A DNA stretch of 64,000 nt from Micromonospora sp. PLK6-60. Its GTDB lineage: Bacteria; Actinomycetota; Actinomycetes; Mycobacteriales; Micromonosporaceae. The notes below the pieces were generated by a model. It made no database searches and had not been told where the DNA came from. It saw only the letters and a list, made by a program, of their open reading frames with translations. Of the stretch, positions 56,916 through 64,000 are shown piece by piece. Within the stretch, counting starts at the first letter, position 1, and each line of letters begins with the position of its first letter. The position numbers and the translations under genes are program-made. The stretch lies in NCBI RefSeq assembly GCF_019890675.1, contig NZ_JAIOAA010000004.1, positions 62,001 to 126,000 of the forward strand. Direction: 5' to 3'.

Positions 56916-57859
56916 ACCAGCTCCAACGCGGCGCGCACCATCGCGGCCGTCGCCGCCTCGTCGGTCATCCGCAGCGGCACCGCGCGGACGGTCACCCCCG
57001 GCACCTCGGCGCCCGCGTCCTCCGGCGCGACCAGCCAGCCGTCCAGCAGCCCGCCGTCCCGCCGCGCGCCGTAGAGCCGGCCCACGCCGACGGCGCTGCA
57101 CTCCACGCCGAGGACGGCCAGGCAGCGGTCCGCCATCCCGCGCACCGGGGCGCCACCGATGATCGGCGAGACACCGACCACCGGGGCCGGCCCCTCCACC
57201 ACCGCCTCGCGCAGCCCGGGCACGGCGAGCACCGGGGCGATGCTGACCACCGGGTTGCTCGGCGCGACCAGGACCACGTCCGCCGCCGCGATCGCCTCGC
57301 GCACCCCGGGCGCCGGCTTGGCGGCGTCCGCGCCGACGAAGACGAACCGGTCGGTGGGGACGTCCGCCCGGTACCGCACCCACCACTCCTGGAAGTGGAT
57401 GGCCCGCCGGCCGCCGTCCAGGTCGACCACCGCGTGGGTCTCCAGCCGGTCGTCGGTGGCCGGCAGCAGGCGTACGCCCGGCTGCCAGCGGGCGGCCAGC
57501 GCCTCGGTCACCTGCGACAGCGGGTAACCGGCGCCGAGCATGGTGGTGCGCACCAGATGGGTGGCCAGATCCTTGTCGCCCAGCCCGAACCAGGTCGGCT
57601 CGGCCCCGTACGCGGCCAGCTCCGCCTTGACCGTCCAGCTCTCGCCGGCCCGGCCCCAGCCCCGCTCCGGGTCGGCCCCGCCGCCCAGTGTGTAGAGCAC
57701 GCTGTCCAGGTCGGGGCAGACCTTCAAGCCGTGCAGCAGCAGGTCGTCGCCGACGTTCACCACGGCGGTCACCTCCGCGCCCACCTCCCGGGCGTACGAC
57801 CGCACGCCGAGCAGGAACCGGGCGCCCCCGATGCCGCCGGCCAGAACCACGATGCGCAT
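56912..57859 (-). CDS. cofD: Phosphoenolpyruvyl/2-phospho-L-lactate transferase (F420-0 synthesis)
   Basis: A 315-residue enzyme (FbiA) that transfers the phospholactyl or phosphoenolpyruvyl group to FO, giving (dehydro-)F420-0. The Rossmann-like start MRIVVLAGGIGGARFLLG, NVGDDLLLHGLKVCPDLDSV and the central VLVAPSNPVVSIAPVL block are typical. ATG 57859 has AAGGA about 11 bases upstream. It heads the cofD-cofE operon; the guanylyltransferase step (FbiD) must be encoded elsewhere. Confidence 0.93.
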   Translation of the reverse strand: MRIVVLAGGIGGARFLLGVRSYAREVGAEVTAVVNVGDDLLLHGLKVCPDLDSVLYTLGGGADPERGWGRAGESWTVKAELAAYGAEPTWFGLGDKDLATHLVRTTMLGAGYPLSQVTEALAARWQPGVRLLPATDDRLETHAVVDLDGGRRAIHFQEWWVRYRADVPTDRFVFVGADAAKPAPGVREAIAAADVVLVAPSNPVVSIAPVLAVPGLREAVVEGPAPVVGVSPIIGGAPVRGMADRCLAVLGVECSAVGVGRLYGARRDGGLLDGWLVAPEDAGAEVPGVTVRAVPLRMTDEAATAAMVRAALELV

Positions 57860-57957
57860 GCCGTCCATCCTTCCGTACGGGACGTCGGCGGTGCCCCGTC
57901 GGTCCGGGAGACTAGGCTCACGTCGCATTCGTCCGCCACGCCCGCGAGGGGGAGCAT

Positions 57958-58878
57958 GTGACCAGCCCCGACGAGCCCGCGCCGACCACACCGGCCCCGG
58001 CCCGCGCCCTGACCGCCCCGCTGCGCGAGCCGGCCGCCCTGGTGCTGCTGGCCGTGAACGCGCTGTTCCTCTTCGTCGGCCTGCTGCGCTGGCTGGTGCC
58101 GACCGAGTACGGCGACAGCACCGGCCGGGCCGGCGGGGCCTTCGAGCATGTCGCCGAGCTGCCGGCGGTCCTGCTGCCGCTGCTGGCCGTGCTGCTGGTC
58201 ACCCACCTGGCGCCGGTGCCGCCGCGGGCTCCGCTGATCACCAAGGTCGCCCTCGCCGAGTACGCGGCCGGTGGCGTGCTCGGCCTGTTGACCTTCCTGG
58301 TCTGGACGATCGGGCGGCTGGCCGAGGGGGAGGTGCTCGACGCCTTCCTGGGCATGCTGACCCGGGTCGGCTGGCTCGCCCTGCTGGCGGCCGGCGCGTT
58401 CGTGGTGTGGCGGATCTGGAGCAACCTCTACCAGGCGCCGAAGCCGCAGCCCGGCGTCTACGGCCGGCCGCAGCAGCCCGGCGGCTGGCCCGCCCCGGGT
58501 CAGCCCGGTGGCCAGTTCGGCCCGCCCGCCCCGGGCCAGCCGGGCAGCCAGTTCGGCCCGCCCGCACCGGGTCAGCCGGGCGGCTCCTTCGGCCCGCCCG
58601 CGCCCGGCCAGCCGCAGTACGGCCCGGCCGGCCAGCCGGCACCGCAGTACGGCCAGCCCTACCCGGGTCAGCCGACCGCCGACCCGTACGGCCAGCCGCC
58701 GTACCCGCCGCCGGCGCCCGGGGGAGCGCAGCCGGCGTACCCGGCCCCGCCGTTCGGGCAGCCGCCGTCGGCCGACCCGACCCAGGCCATCCCGCGCCAG
58801 CCCGGGGAGCCGGGCCCGCCGCCCACCGGCGACGGCGACCGCACCCAGCAGTTCCGCCGGGACGACCCGCCCCGCTGA
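57958..58878 (+). CDS. Membrane protein with Gly-Gln-Pro-rich tail
   Basis: A 306-residue protein. Four hydrophobic helices (about 28-48, 68-85, 97-118, 138-155) are followed by a 150-residue low-complexity tail dominated by PGQPGGQFGPPAP-type units (three near-identical copies of about 12 residues) and more G/Q/P/Y. Such tails resemble those of actinobacterial surface or polar-growth proteins but have no specific function. GTG 57958. It starts divergently from cofD and lies 47 bases before fbiC on the same strand. Confidence 0.72.
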   Translation: MTSPDEPAPTTPAPARALTAPLREPAALVLLAVNALFLFVGLLRWLVPTEYGDSTGRAGGAFEHVAELPAVLLPLLAVLLVTHLAPVPPRAPLITKVALAEYAAGGVLGLLTFLVWTIGRLAEGEVLDAFLGMLTRVGWLALLAAGAFVVWRIWSNLYQAPKPQPGVYGRPQQPGGWPAPGQPGGQFGPPAPGQPGSQFGPPAPGQPGGSFGPPAPGQPQYGPAGQPAPQYGQPYPGQPTADPYGQPPYPPPAPGGAQPAYPAPPFGQPPSADPTQAIPRQPGEPGPPPTGDGDRTQQFRRDDPPR

Positions 58879-58925
58879 CGGCCTCGCACCGGCATGGTCG
58901 ACAAGACAGGGCCTAGGGTTGACGG

Positions 58926-61469
58926 ATGCCCGACCGCACCGATTCCGGCCCGACCGAGGCGAGCGTCCGGCGTGCCCTGCGCCGGGCCACCGCCGGGCGG
59001 GCGCTGGACGCCGACGAGGCCACCGCCCTGCTCGCCGCCCGGGGGCCCGCGCTGGACGAGCTGCTCCGGCTCGCCGGGGCGGTCCGCGACGCCGGCCTGC
59101 GCGACGCGGGGCGGCCGGGCGTGGTCACGTACTCGAAGAAGGTCTTCATCCCGCTGACCCGGCTCTGCCGGGACCGGTGCCACTACTGCACCTTCGCCAC
59201 CGTGCCGCACCGGCTGCCGGCGGCCTACCTGGAGCGGGACGAGGTCCTCGCGATCGCCCGGGAGGGCGCGGCGCTGGGCTGCAAGGAGGCGCTGTTCACC
59301 CTCGGCGACCGGCCGGAGGAGCGCTGGCCGGCGGCCCGGGAGTGGCTGGACGAGCGGGGCTACGACTCCACGCTGGACTACCTGCGCGCCTGCGCGGTGG
59401 CGGTGCTGGAGGAGACCGGCCTGCTGCCGCACCTGAATCCGGGGGTGCTCTCCTGGTCGGAGCTGCAACGGCTCAAGCCGGTCGCGCCGAGCATGGGCAT
59501 GATGCTGGAGACCACCGCGACGCGGCTCTGGGCGGAGCCGGGCGGCCCGCACTTCGGCTCGCCGGACAAGGAGCCCGCGGTGCGGCTGCGGGTGCTCGAC
59601 GACGCGGGCCGGGTCGGCGTGCCGTTCACCACCGGCATCCTGATCGGCATCGGGGAGACCCCGGCCGAGCGGGTCGACGCGCTGTTCGCGATCCGCCGGA
59701 CGATGCGGGAGTACGGCCACCTCCAGGAGGTGATCGTGCAGAACTTCCGCGCCAAGCCGGACACCGCGATGCGCGGCATGCCGGACGCCGAGCTGCACGA
59801 CCTGGCCGCCACCGTGGCGGTGGCCCGCCTGCTGCTCGGCCCGAAGGCGCGGATCCAGGCCCCGCCGAACCTGATCGCCGGCGAGTACGGGCTGCTGCTG
59901 CGGGCCGGCATCGACGACTGGGGTGGGGTCTCGCCGCTCACCCCGGACCACGTCAACCCGGAACGCCCCTGGCCGCAGATCGACGAGCTGGCCCGGCACA
60001 GCGCGGCGGCCGGCTTCGCCCTGCGCGAGCGGCTCACCGTCTACCCGGAGTACGTCCGGGCCGGCGACCCGTGGCTCGATCCGCGGCTGCTGCCGCACGT
60101 CGGCGCGCTGGCCGACCCGGCCACCGGGCTGGCGGTCGAGGCGGCCCGGCCGGTGGGCCGGCCCTGGCAGGAGCCGGAGGAGGTCTTCGGCGGGCGGACC
60201 GACCTGCACGCCACCATCGACACCACCGGGCGCAGCGGGGACCGCCGGGGCGACTTCGACAGCGTCTACGGCGACTGGGCCGAGGTGGCCGGCAAGGTGA
60301 CCCCCGAGGCGCTGGCCCGGCGCGCCGCCGTACCGGACGCGGGCGCCGGGAGCGGCGCGGACGCCGAGCTGCGCGCCGGCCTGCGGCTGGCCGCCGACGA
60401 TCCGGCCGCGCTGCTCGACCGGCGGCACGAGGCGGCGGCGCTGGCGCTGTTCGGCGCGGACGGCCCGGCGCTGGACGAGCTGTGCCGGATCGCCGACGAC
60501 GTGCGCCGGGACACCGTGGGCGACGACGTGACCTACGTGGTCAACCGCAACATCAACTTCAGCAACGTCTGCTACGTCGGCTGCCGGTTCTGCGCCTTCG
60601 CGCAGCGGGAGCGGGACGCCGACGCGTACCGGCTCTCGGTGCAGCAGGTGGCCGACCGGGCCGCGCAGGCGTGGGCGGCGGGGGCGACCGAGGTGTGCCT
60701 GCAGGGCGGCATCGACCCGAAGATGCCGGTCACCGGGTACGCCGACATCGTCCGGGCGATCAAGGCGCGGGTGCCCGGGATGCACGTGCACGCGTTCTCC
60801 CCGATGGAGATCGTCACCGCCGCGGCGAAGGCCGGGGTGCCGGTGCGGGAGTGGCTGCTCCAGCTCCGCGAGGCCGGGCTGGACACCATCCCGGGCACCG
60901 CCGCGGAGATCCTCGACGACGACGTGCGCTGGGTGCTCACCAAGGGCAAGCTGCCGGCCGCCGCCTGGGTCGAGGTGGTCAGCACGGCCCACGAGCTGGG
61001 CATCCGGTCCAGCTCCACCATGATGTACGGCCACGTCGACCATCCCGGCCAGTGGCTTGCACACTTCCGGGTGCTGGCCGGCGTGCAGGACCGCACGGCC
61101 GGCTTCACCGAGTTCGTGGCGCTGCCGTTCGTGCACACCAACGCGCCGATCTACCTCGCCGGCATCGCCCGTCCGGGCCCGACCTGGCGGGAGAACCGGG
61201 TGGTGCACGCGATGGCCCGGCTGCTGCTGCACGGGCGGATCGGCAACATCCAGTGCTCGTGGGTGAAGCTCGGTGACGAGGGCACGGTGGCGATGCTCCG
61301 GGGCGGCTGCAACGACCTGGGTGGCACGCTGATGGAGGAGACCATCTCCCGGATGGCCGGGTCGGGCAACGGTTCGGCGCGTACCGAGGAGCAGTTGGTG
61401 GCGATCGCGGCGGCGGCGGGGCGACCGGCCCGCAAGCGGACGACCGCGTACGGTCACGTTCCCGCCTGA
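58926..61469 (+). CDS. fbiC: FO synthase, bifunctional radical SAM enzyme
   Basis: An 847-residue CofG-CofH fusion that makes the deazaflavin FO from tyrosine and 5-amino-6-ribitylamino-uracil. Two radical-SAM clusters are visible: [10 protein letters not shown] in the N-terminal CofG half (Cys 81, 85, 88) and [12 protein letters not shown] in the CofH half (Cys 549, 553, 556). The H/G-rich C-terminal block ([27 protein letters not shown]) is typical. ATG 58926. It supplies the chromophore for the cofD-cofE operon nearby and is followed by a hairpin terminator. Confidence 0.96.
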   Translation: MPDRTDSGPTEASVRRALRRATAGRALDADEATALLAARGPALDELLRLAGAVRDAGLRDAGRPGVVTYSKKVFIPLTRLCRDRCHYCTFATVPHRLPAAYLERDEVLAIAREGAALGCKEALFTLGDRPEERWPAAREWLDERGYDSTLDYLRACAVAVLEETGLLPHLNPGVLSWSELQRLKPVAPSMGMMLETTATRLWAEPGGPHFGSPDKEPAVRLRVLDDAGRVGVPFTTGILIGIGETPAERVDALFAIRRTMREYGHLQEVIVQNFRAKPDTAMRGMPDAELHDLAATVAVARLLLGPKARIQAPPNLIAGEYGLLLRAGIDDWGGVSPLTPDHVNPERPWPQIDELARHSAAAGFALRERLTVYPEYVRAGDPWLDPRLLPHVGALADPATGLAVEAARPVGRPWQEPEEVFGGRTDLHATIDTTGRSGDRRGDFDSVYGDWAEVAGKVTPEALARRAAVPDAGAGSGADAELRAGLRLAADDPAALLDRRHEAAALALFGADGPALDELCRIADDVRRDTVGDDVTYVVNRNINFSNVCYVGCRFCAFAQRERDADAYRLSVQQVADRAAQAWAAGATEVCLQGGIDPKMPVTGYADIVRAIKARVPGMHVHAFSPMEIVTAAAKAGVPVREWLLQLREAGLDTIPGTAAEILDDDVRWVLTKGKLPAAAWVEVVSTAHELGIRSSSTMMYGHVDHPGQWLAHFRVLAGVQDRTAGFTEFVALPFVHTNAPIYLAGIARPGPTWRENRVVHAMARLLLHGRIGNIQCSWVKLGDEGTVAMLRGGCNDLGGTLMEETISRMAGSGNGSARTEEQLVAIAAAAGRPARKRTTAYGHVPA

Positions 61470-61505
61470 GGTCGAACCTTTTCCCGGCGCCGGCCGTACC
61501 CGATG

Positions 61506-61543
61506 TCGCCGGCGGCGGTAGCGGCGAGGACCGCCGCCGGCGA
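61506..61543 (+). terminator. Hairpin after fbiC
   Basis: TCGCCGGCGGCGGT and its exact complement (14-bp arms) around a 10-base loop, 37 bases after the fbiC stop. No T tract. Confidence 0.75.
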
Positions 61544-61633
61544 CCCTCACCGGGCCTGGCGGCGCCGCCCCGGGCGGCGTACCGGCCCCCGTCGTCGGGC
61601 GGGCGCTGCGGCGCCGCCGTGGAAAGGTTGCCC

Positions 61634-61912
61634 ATGTCCAGTGAAGAGCGGAAGTGGCGCTGGCCGCGACTGACCCGCCGGCAGACGTTGACGGCCGCGG
61701 CGAGCGCCACCCTGGGGGCCGCGGCCCTCACCGTGCCGGGCCTGTCGGCCGCGCAGAACGGCCCCGCGTGGCGGGAGGCCGACGGGCCGATCGTCGTGCA
61801 CCTGCGCGACGCCGCCTCCGGGCGGATGGACGTCTTCGTCGGCGCCACCCGGGTCGAGGTGCGGGACCGGGCGCTGGCCGACCGGTTGCGCCGCGCCGCC
61901 GGCCGCGGCTGA
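61634..61912 (+). CDS. Small Tat-exported protein
   Basis: A 92-residue protein starting at ATG 61634, with GGAAAGG upstream (a GTG at 61619 is upstream but poorly placed). The N-terminus has a twin-arginine motif TRRQTLT followed by a hydrophobic region TLGAAALTVPGLSAAQ, so export by Tat is predicted, giving a mature protein of about 50 residues (WREADGPIVVHLRDA...). Function unknown. It lies 45 bases before the DUF4331 gene and is probably in the same operon; small exported partners next to DUF4331 proteins recur in actinobacteria. Confidence 0.72.
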   Translation: MSSEERKWRWPRLTRRQTLTAAASATLGAAALTVPGLSAAQNGPAWREADGPIVVHLRDAASGRMDVFVGATRVEVRDRALADRLRRAAGRG

Positions 61913-61957
61913 TCGCCCGTACTCCCCGACCCACCCATCCCCGAAGGTTGGTCCGCC

Positions 61958-63355
61958 ATGTCTTCCCACCGCGAGGCGCCGGAGATCGCCAAGGATCCGG
62001 TCGCCGACAGCTCCGACCTGTACGCCTTCGTCACCCCCGGCCGACCCGACTCGGTCACCCTGTTGGCGAACTACGTGCCGATGCAGCTGCCCTCGGGCGG
62101 CCCGAACTTCTTCGAGTTCGGCGACGACGTGCGGTACGAGATTCACGTCGACAACGACGGTGACGGTCAGCCCGATGTCACCTATCGTTTCGAATTCACC
62201 ACCGAGATAACGAATCCGAACAGTTTTCTCTACAACACCGGGCCGATCGAGTCGCTGGACAGCCGGAACTGGAACCGGCGGCAGTTCTACCGGTTGACCC
62301 GGATCGCCGACGGTCGGGAGCGCGTGCTGGCAGCCAAGCTGCCGTGCCCGCCGTGCAACGTCGGCCCGCTCTCCACCCCGAAGTACGCCGATCTGGTCCG
62401 GCAGGCCACCTATCGCCTCTCCACCGGGGAGCGGGTCTTCGCCGGCCAGCGGGCGGACGGGTTCTTCGTGGACCTGGGGGCGGTCTTCGAGCTGGGCACG
62501 CTGCGCCCGTTCCAGCAGCTGCACGTGGCCGGCCGCAACCTGTTCCGGGCCGAGGGCGAGCCGGTCAACGCGCTGGACCGGATGAACGTGCACACCATCG
62601 CCCTCCAGGTGCCGCTGGGTCGGGTGCGCCGCCGGGCCAACCGGTACGGCGCCGCCGACCGCGCCTCGGTGATCGGCGTCTGGACCACCGCCTCCCGGCA
62701 GCAGGTGCGGGTGCTCGGCGACCGGGTGGCGGCGGACACCGCGGCCGGACCGTTCACACAGGTGTCCCGGCTCGGCAACCCGCTGTTCAACGAGGTCGTG
62801 GTGCCGATGTCCAGAAAGGACCTGTGGAACACGCTGCCGCCGGCCGAGGACAAGCGGTTCGCGCAGTTCGTCGAGCGGCCCGAGTTGGCCGCCCTGCTGC
62901 CCGCCCTCTATCCCGGCGTCTTCCCCCAACTGGAGGCGCTGAACAAGGCGAAGAAGCCCCGGGCGGATCTGGTGGCCATTCTGCTGACCGGCATCCCGGC
63001 CGGCCTGGTCGACGGCTTCACCAACCACACCGGCGACATCCAGGCGGACATGCTGCGGCTGAACACCGCGATTCCGCCGGCCCGCAAGCCGAACCCGTTC
63101 GGGGTGCTCGGCGGCGACCTCGCCGGCTTCCCGAACGGACGCCGGGTCGGCGACGACGTGGTGAGCATCTCGTTGCGGGCCATCGCCGGCCTCACCGTGC
63201 CGCTGGTGGACAGGACGTTCACCCCGGACGCGGCCGCCGCCACGGTCACCCCCGGGTTGAGTGCCGCCGACGTGACGGCGCCCTTCCTCGGCGACTTCCC
63301 CTTCCTCGGCACGCCGTACGACGGGTTCGGCAACCCGCCCGCCGCCGGGTCGTGA
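61958..63355 (+). CDS. DUF4331 family protein
   Basis: A 465-residue protein with the family's diagnostic opening MSSHREAP, then DLYAFVTPGRPDSVTLLANYVP and YEIHVDNDGDGQPDVTYRF (a possible calcium-binding Asp-rich loop). No signal peptide is visible, so it is cytosolic or travels with a partner. DUF4331 proteins have no established activity. ATG 61958. It is flanked on the same strand by the Tat protein and a small hypothetical gene, together forming a likely three-gene operon. Confidence 0.86.
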   Translation: MSSHREAPEIAKDPVADSSDLYAFVTPGRPDSVTLLANYVPMQLPSGGPNFFEFGDDVRYEIHVDNDGDGQPDVTYRFEFTTEITNPNSFLYNTGPIESLDSRNWNRRQFYRLTRIADGRERVLAAKLPCPPCNVGPLSTPKYADLVRQATYRLSTGERVFAGQRADGFFVDLGAVFELGTLRPFQQLHVAGRNLFRAEGEPVNALDRMNVHTIALQVPLGRVRRRANRYGAADRASVIGVWTTASRQQVRVLGDRVAADTAAGPFTQVSRLGNPLFNEVVVPMSRKDLWNTLPPAEDKRFAQFVERPELAALLPALYPGVFPQLEALNKAKKPRADLVAILLTGIPAGLVDGFTNHTGDIQADMLRLNTAIPPARKPNPFGVLGGDLAGFPNGRRVGDDVVSISLRAIAGLTVPLVDRTFTPDAAAATVTPGLSAADVTAPFLGDFPFLGTPYDGFGNPPAAGS

Positions 63356-63366
63356 GAGGAGGGCGC

Positions 63367-63711
63367 ATGCCGGCACACCGGCACGAGTACGGGCCGACGG
63401 AGAGCGGCACCGTGCTGCTCGACCTCGGTGGGGACACCGGGGCGCTGATCGTCTACACCGGACCTGACCTGCTCGGCCGGGAGATCGAGATCAGCCGGGC
63501 GGACCGGCCCCGGGAGGCCCGGACCCACGCCGCGGTGCGGGAGCGCCGCATCCCCGACGGCGCGTTCCACAGTGCGCTCTATCCGGACCTGCCCGCCGGC
63601 CTCTATACCGTGTGGTGGGACACGGAGACGCCGGCCGGCGCGGTCACCGTGAGCGGTGGCGGTATCGCCGAGTTCGCCTGGCCGACCAGCGGGCCCGTCG
63701 GCGCCGGCTGA
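63367..63711 (+). CDS. Small hypothetical protein in the DUF4331 operon
   Basis: A 114-residue protein from ATG 63367, with GAGAGGAGGGC upstream, 11 bases after the DUF4331 stop. It is beta-rich, with segments GTVLLDLGGDTGALIVYTG, GREIEISRAD, and GLYTVWWD suggesting a small beta-sandwich. No signal peptide. No family recognised. A hairpin follows. Confidence 0.68.
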   Translation: MPAHRHEYGPTESGTVLLDLGGDTGALIVYTGPDLLGREIEISRADRPREARTHAAVRERRIPDGAFHSALYPDLPAGLYTVWWDTETPAGAVTVSGGGIAEFAWPTSGPVGAG

Positions 63712-63734
63712 CCGGTCGCCGCGCGCCGACCGTC

Positions 63735-63763
63735 GCGCCCTGTCCACATGGTGGGCAGGGCGC
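63735..63763. terminator. Hairpin after the DUF4331 operon
   Basis: GCGCCCTGTCCAC pairs with GTGGGCAGGGCGC (12 of 13, the odd pair being G-T) around ATG. It lies 24 bases after the last stop codon. Confidence 0.72.
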
Positions 63764-64000
63764 TGACGGTGTTGGGCGCTCGGCGGGCGGTTCCGGGCGC
63801 GGCGGGTTAACCTGTGCCCCAATCAAGATCCAGATCTTGGTGACGGTCGAGCGGGGCGGGTCCGGGTGGCCGGAACCCGGCTGGGGCGGCCGGGGGCGGC
63901 GGCGCGGGGCGGCGGGCCGCCACGGCAGAAAACTCGGGCAACTCGCCGGGGAGGGCGTTACTCGTCCGGGGTCTGAATCGATAGGGCAGGTTGCGGGGCC
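63764..64000. other. Unassigned end of window with an operator-like palindrome
   Basis: Contains CAAGATC-CA-GATCTTG (63824-63839), a 16-bp palindrome, then a GTG-started frame (63840) that stays open to the edge but lacks protein character. Near the end ACTCG recurs with adjoining G/C runs (about 63932-63970). It may be the promoter and 5' UTR of a gene beyond the window. Confidence 0.35.

Noticed and set aside
63840..64000. c-di-AMP (ydaO-type) riboswitch at the window end
   Set aside because: A few words looked similar, but the conserved core and closing stem could not be aligned.

Overview
The window is a high-GC (over 70 percent by eye) chromosomal segment from an actinomycete, most likely a Micromonosporaceae genus such as Micromonospora. 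The evidence is the codon use, the mycothiol gene mca, coenzyme F420 genes (cofE, cofD, fbiC), many GTG starts and the gene order. Two blocks match Mycobacterium tuberculosis gene order as I remember it. Positions 1-36753 follow Rv1075c-Rv1084 (GDSL hydrolase, cbs, metB, greA, DUF4307, mca, small membrane protein, YyaL). Positions 36819-57859 echo Rv3261-Rv3276 (purK, purE, acyl-CoA dehydrogenase, TIGR03089, manC, cofE, cofD). No rRNA, tRNA, CRISPR array, transposase or integrase was seen.

Layout. 1-5741: SGNH hydrolase, YkvA-like protein, cystathionine beta-synthase, HtrA-type protease, GNAT acetyltransferase, RNase Z. 5742-6219: gene-poor, with a 12-codon minus-strand ORF behind an exceptionally long Shine-Dalgarno sequence. 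6220-12832: a secreted alpha/beta hydrolase, then a minus-strand three-gene operon for the osmolyte N-acetylglutaminylglutamine amide (NAGGN). 13056-16901: beta-propeller membrane protein, a YciI gene flanked by a duplicated msrA tail, msrA, a HIT protein and a TGA-split ORF. 17078-24617: metB, amidase, DUF4328 protein, threonine ammonia-lyase, greA, DUF4307 protein, mca and a small membrane protein.

24785-34627 interrupts the first conserved block: a membrane GGDEF-EAL protein, then a 2,413-residue SEFIR-NACHT-HEAT protein transcribed in the opposite direction. The second has the architecture of a bacterial NLR-like immune protein and is the strongest candidate for an undescribed system here. 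34714-47591: YyaL, purK-purE, a 1,632-residue polytopic membrane protein, UDP-glucose dehydrogenase, acyl-CoA dehydrogenase. 47615-55696: thioesterase, acetoacetyl-CoA synthetase, TIGR03089 protein, glycosyltransferase, GDP-mannose pyrophosphorylase, a NUDIX protein with an in-frame 33-bp tandem repeat, and an ArsR-type regulator. 55827-61469: F420 genes. 61634-63711: a Tat-exported small protein, a DUF4331 protein and a small hypothetical protein.

A dispersed family of about 60-bp GC-rich palindromic elements (containing GGGGCCCC and GTTAAC) occurs six times. Most copies abut stop codons, one is a perfect 66-bp palindrome sharing the stop codons of two convergent genes, and one supplies a gene's stop codon. 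Several strong hairpin terminators and other inverted repeats mark gene ends.
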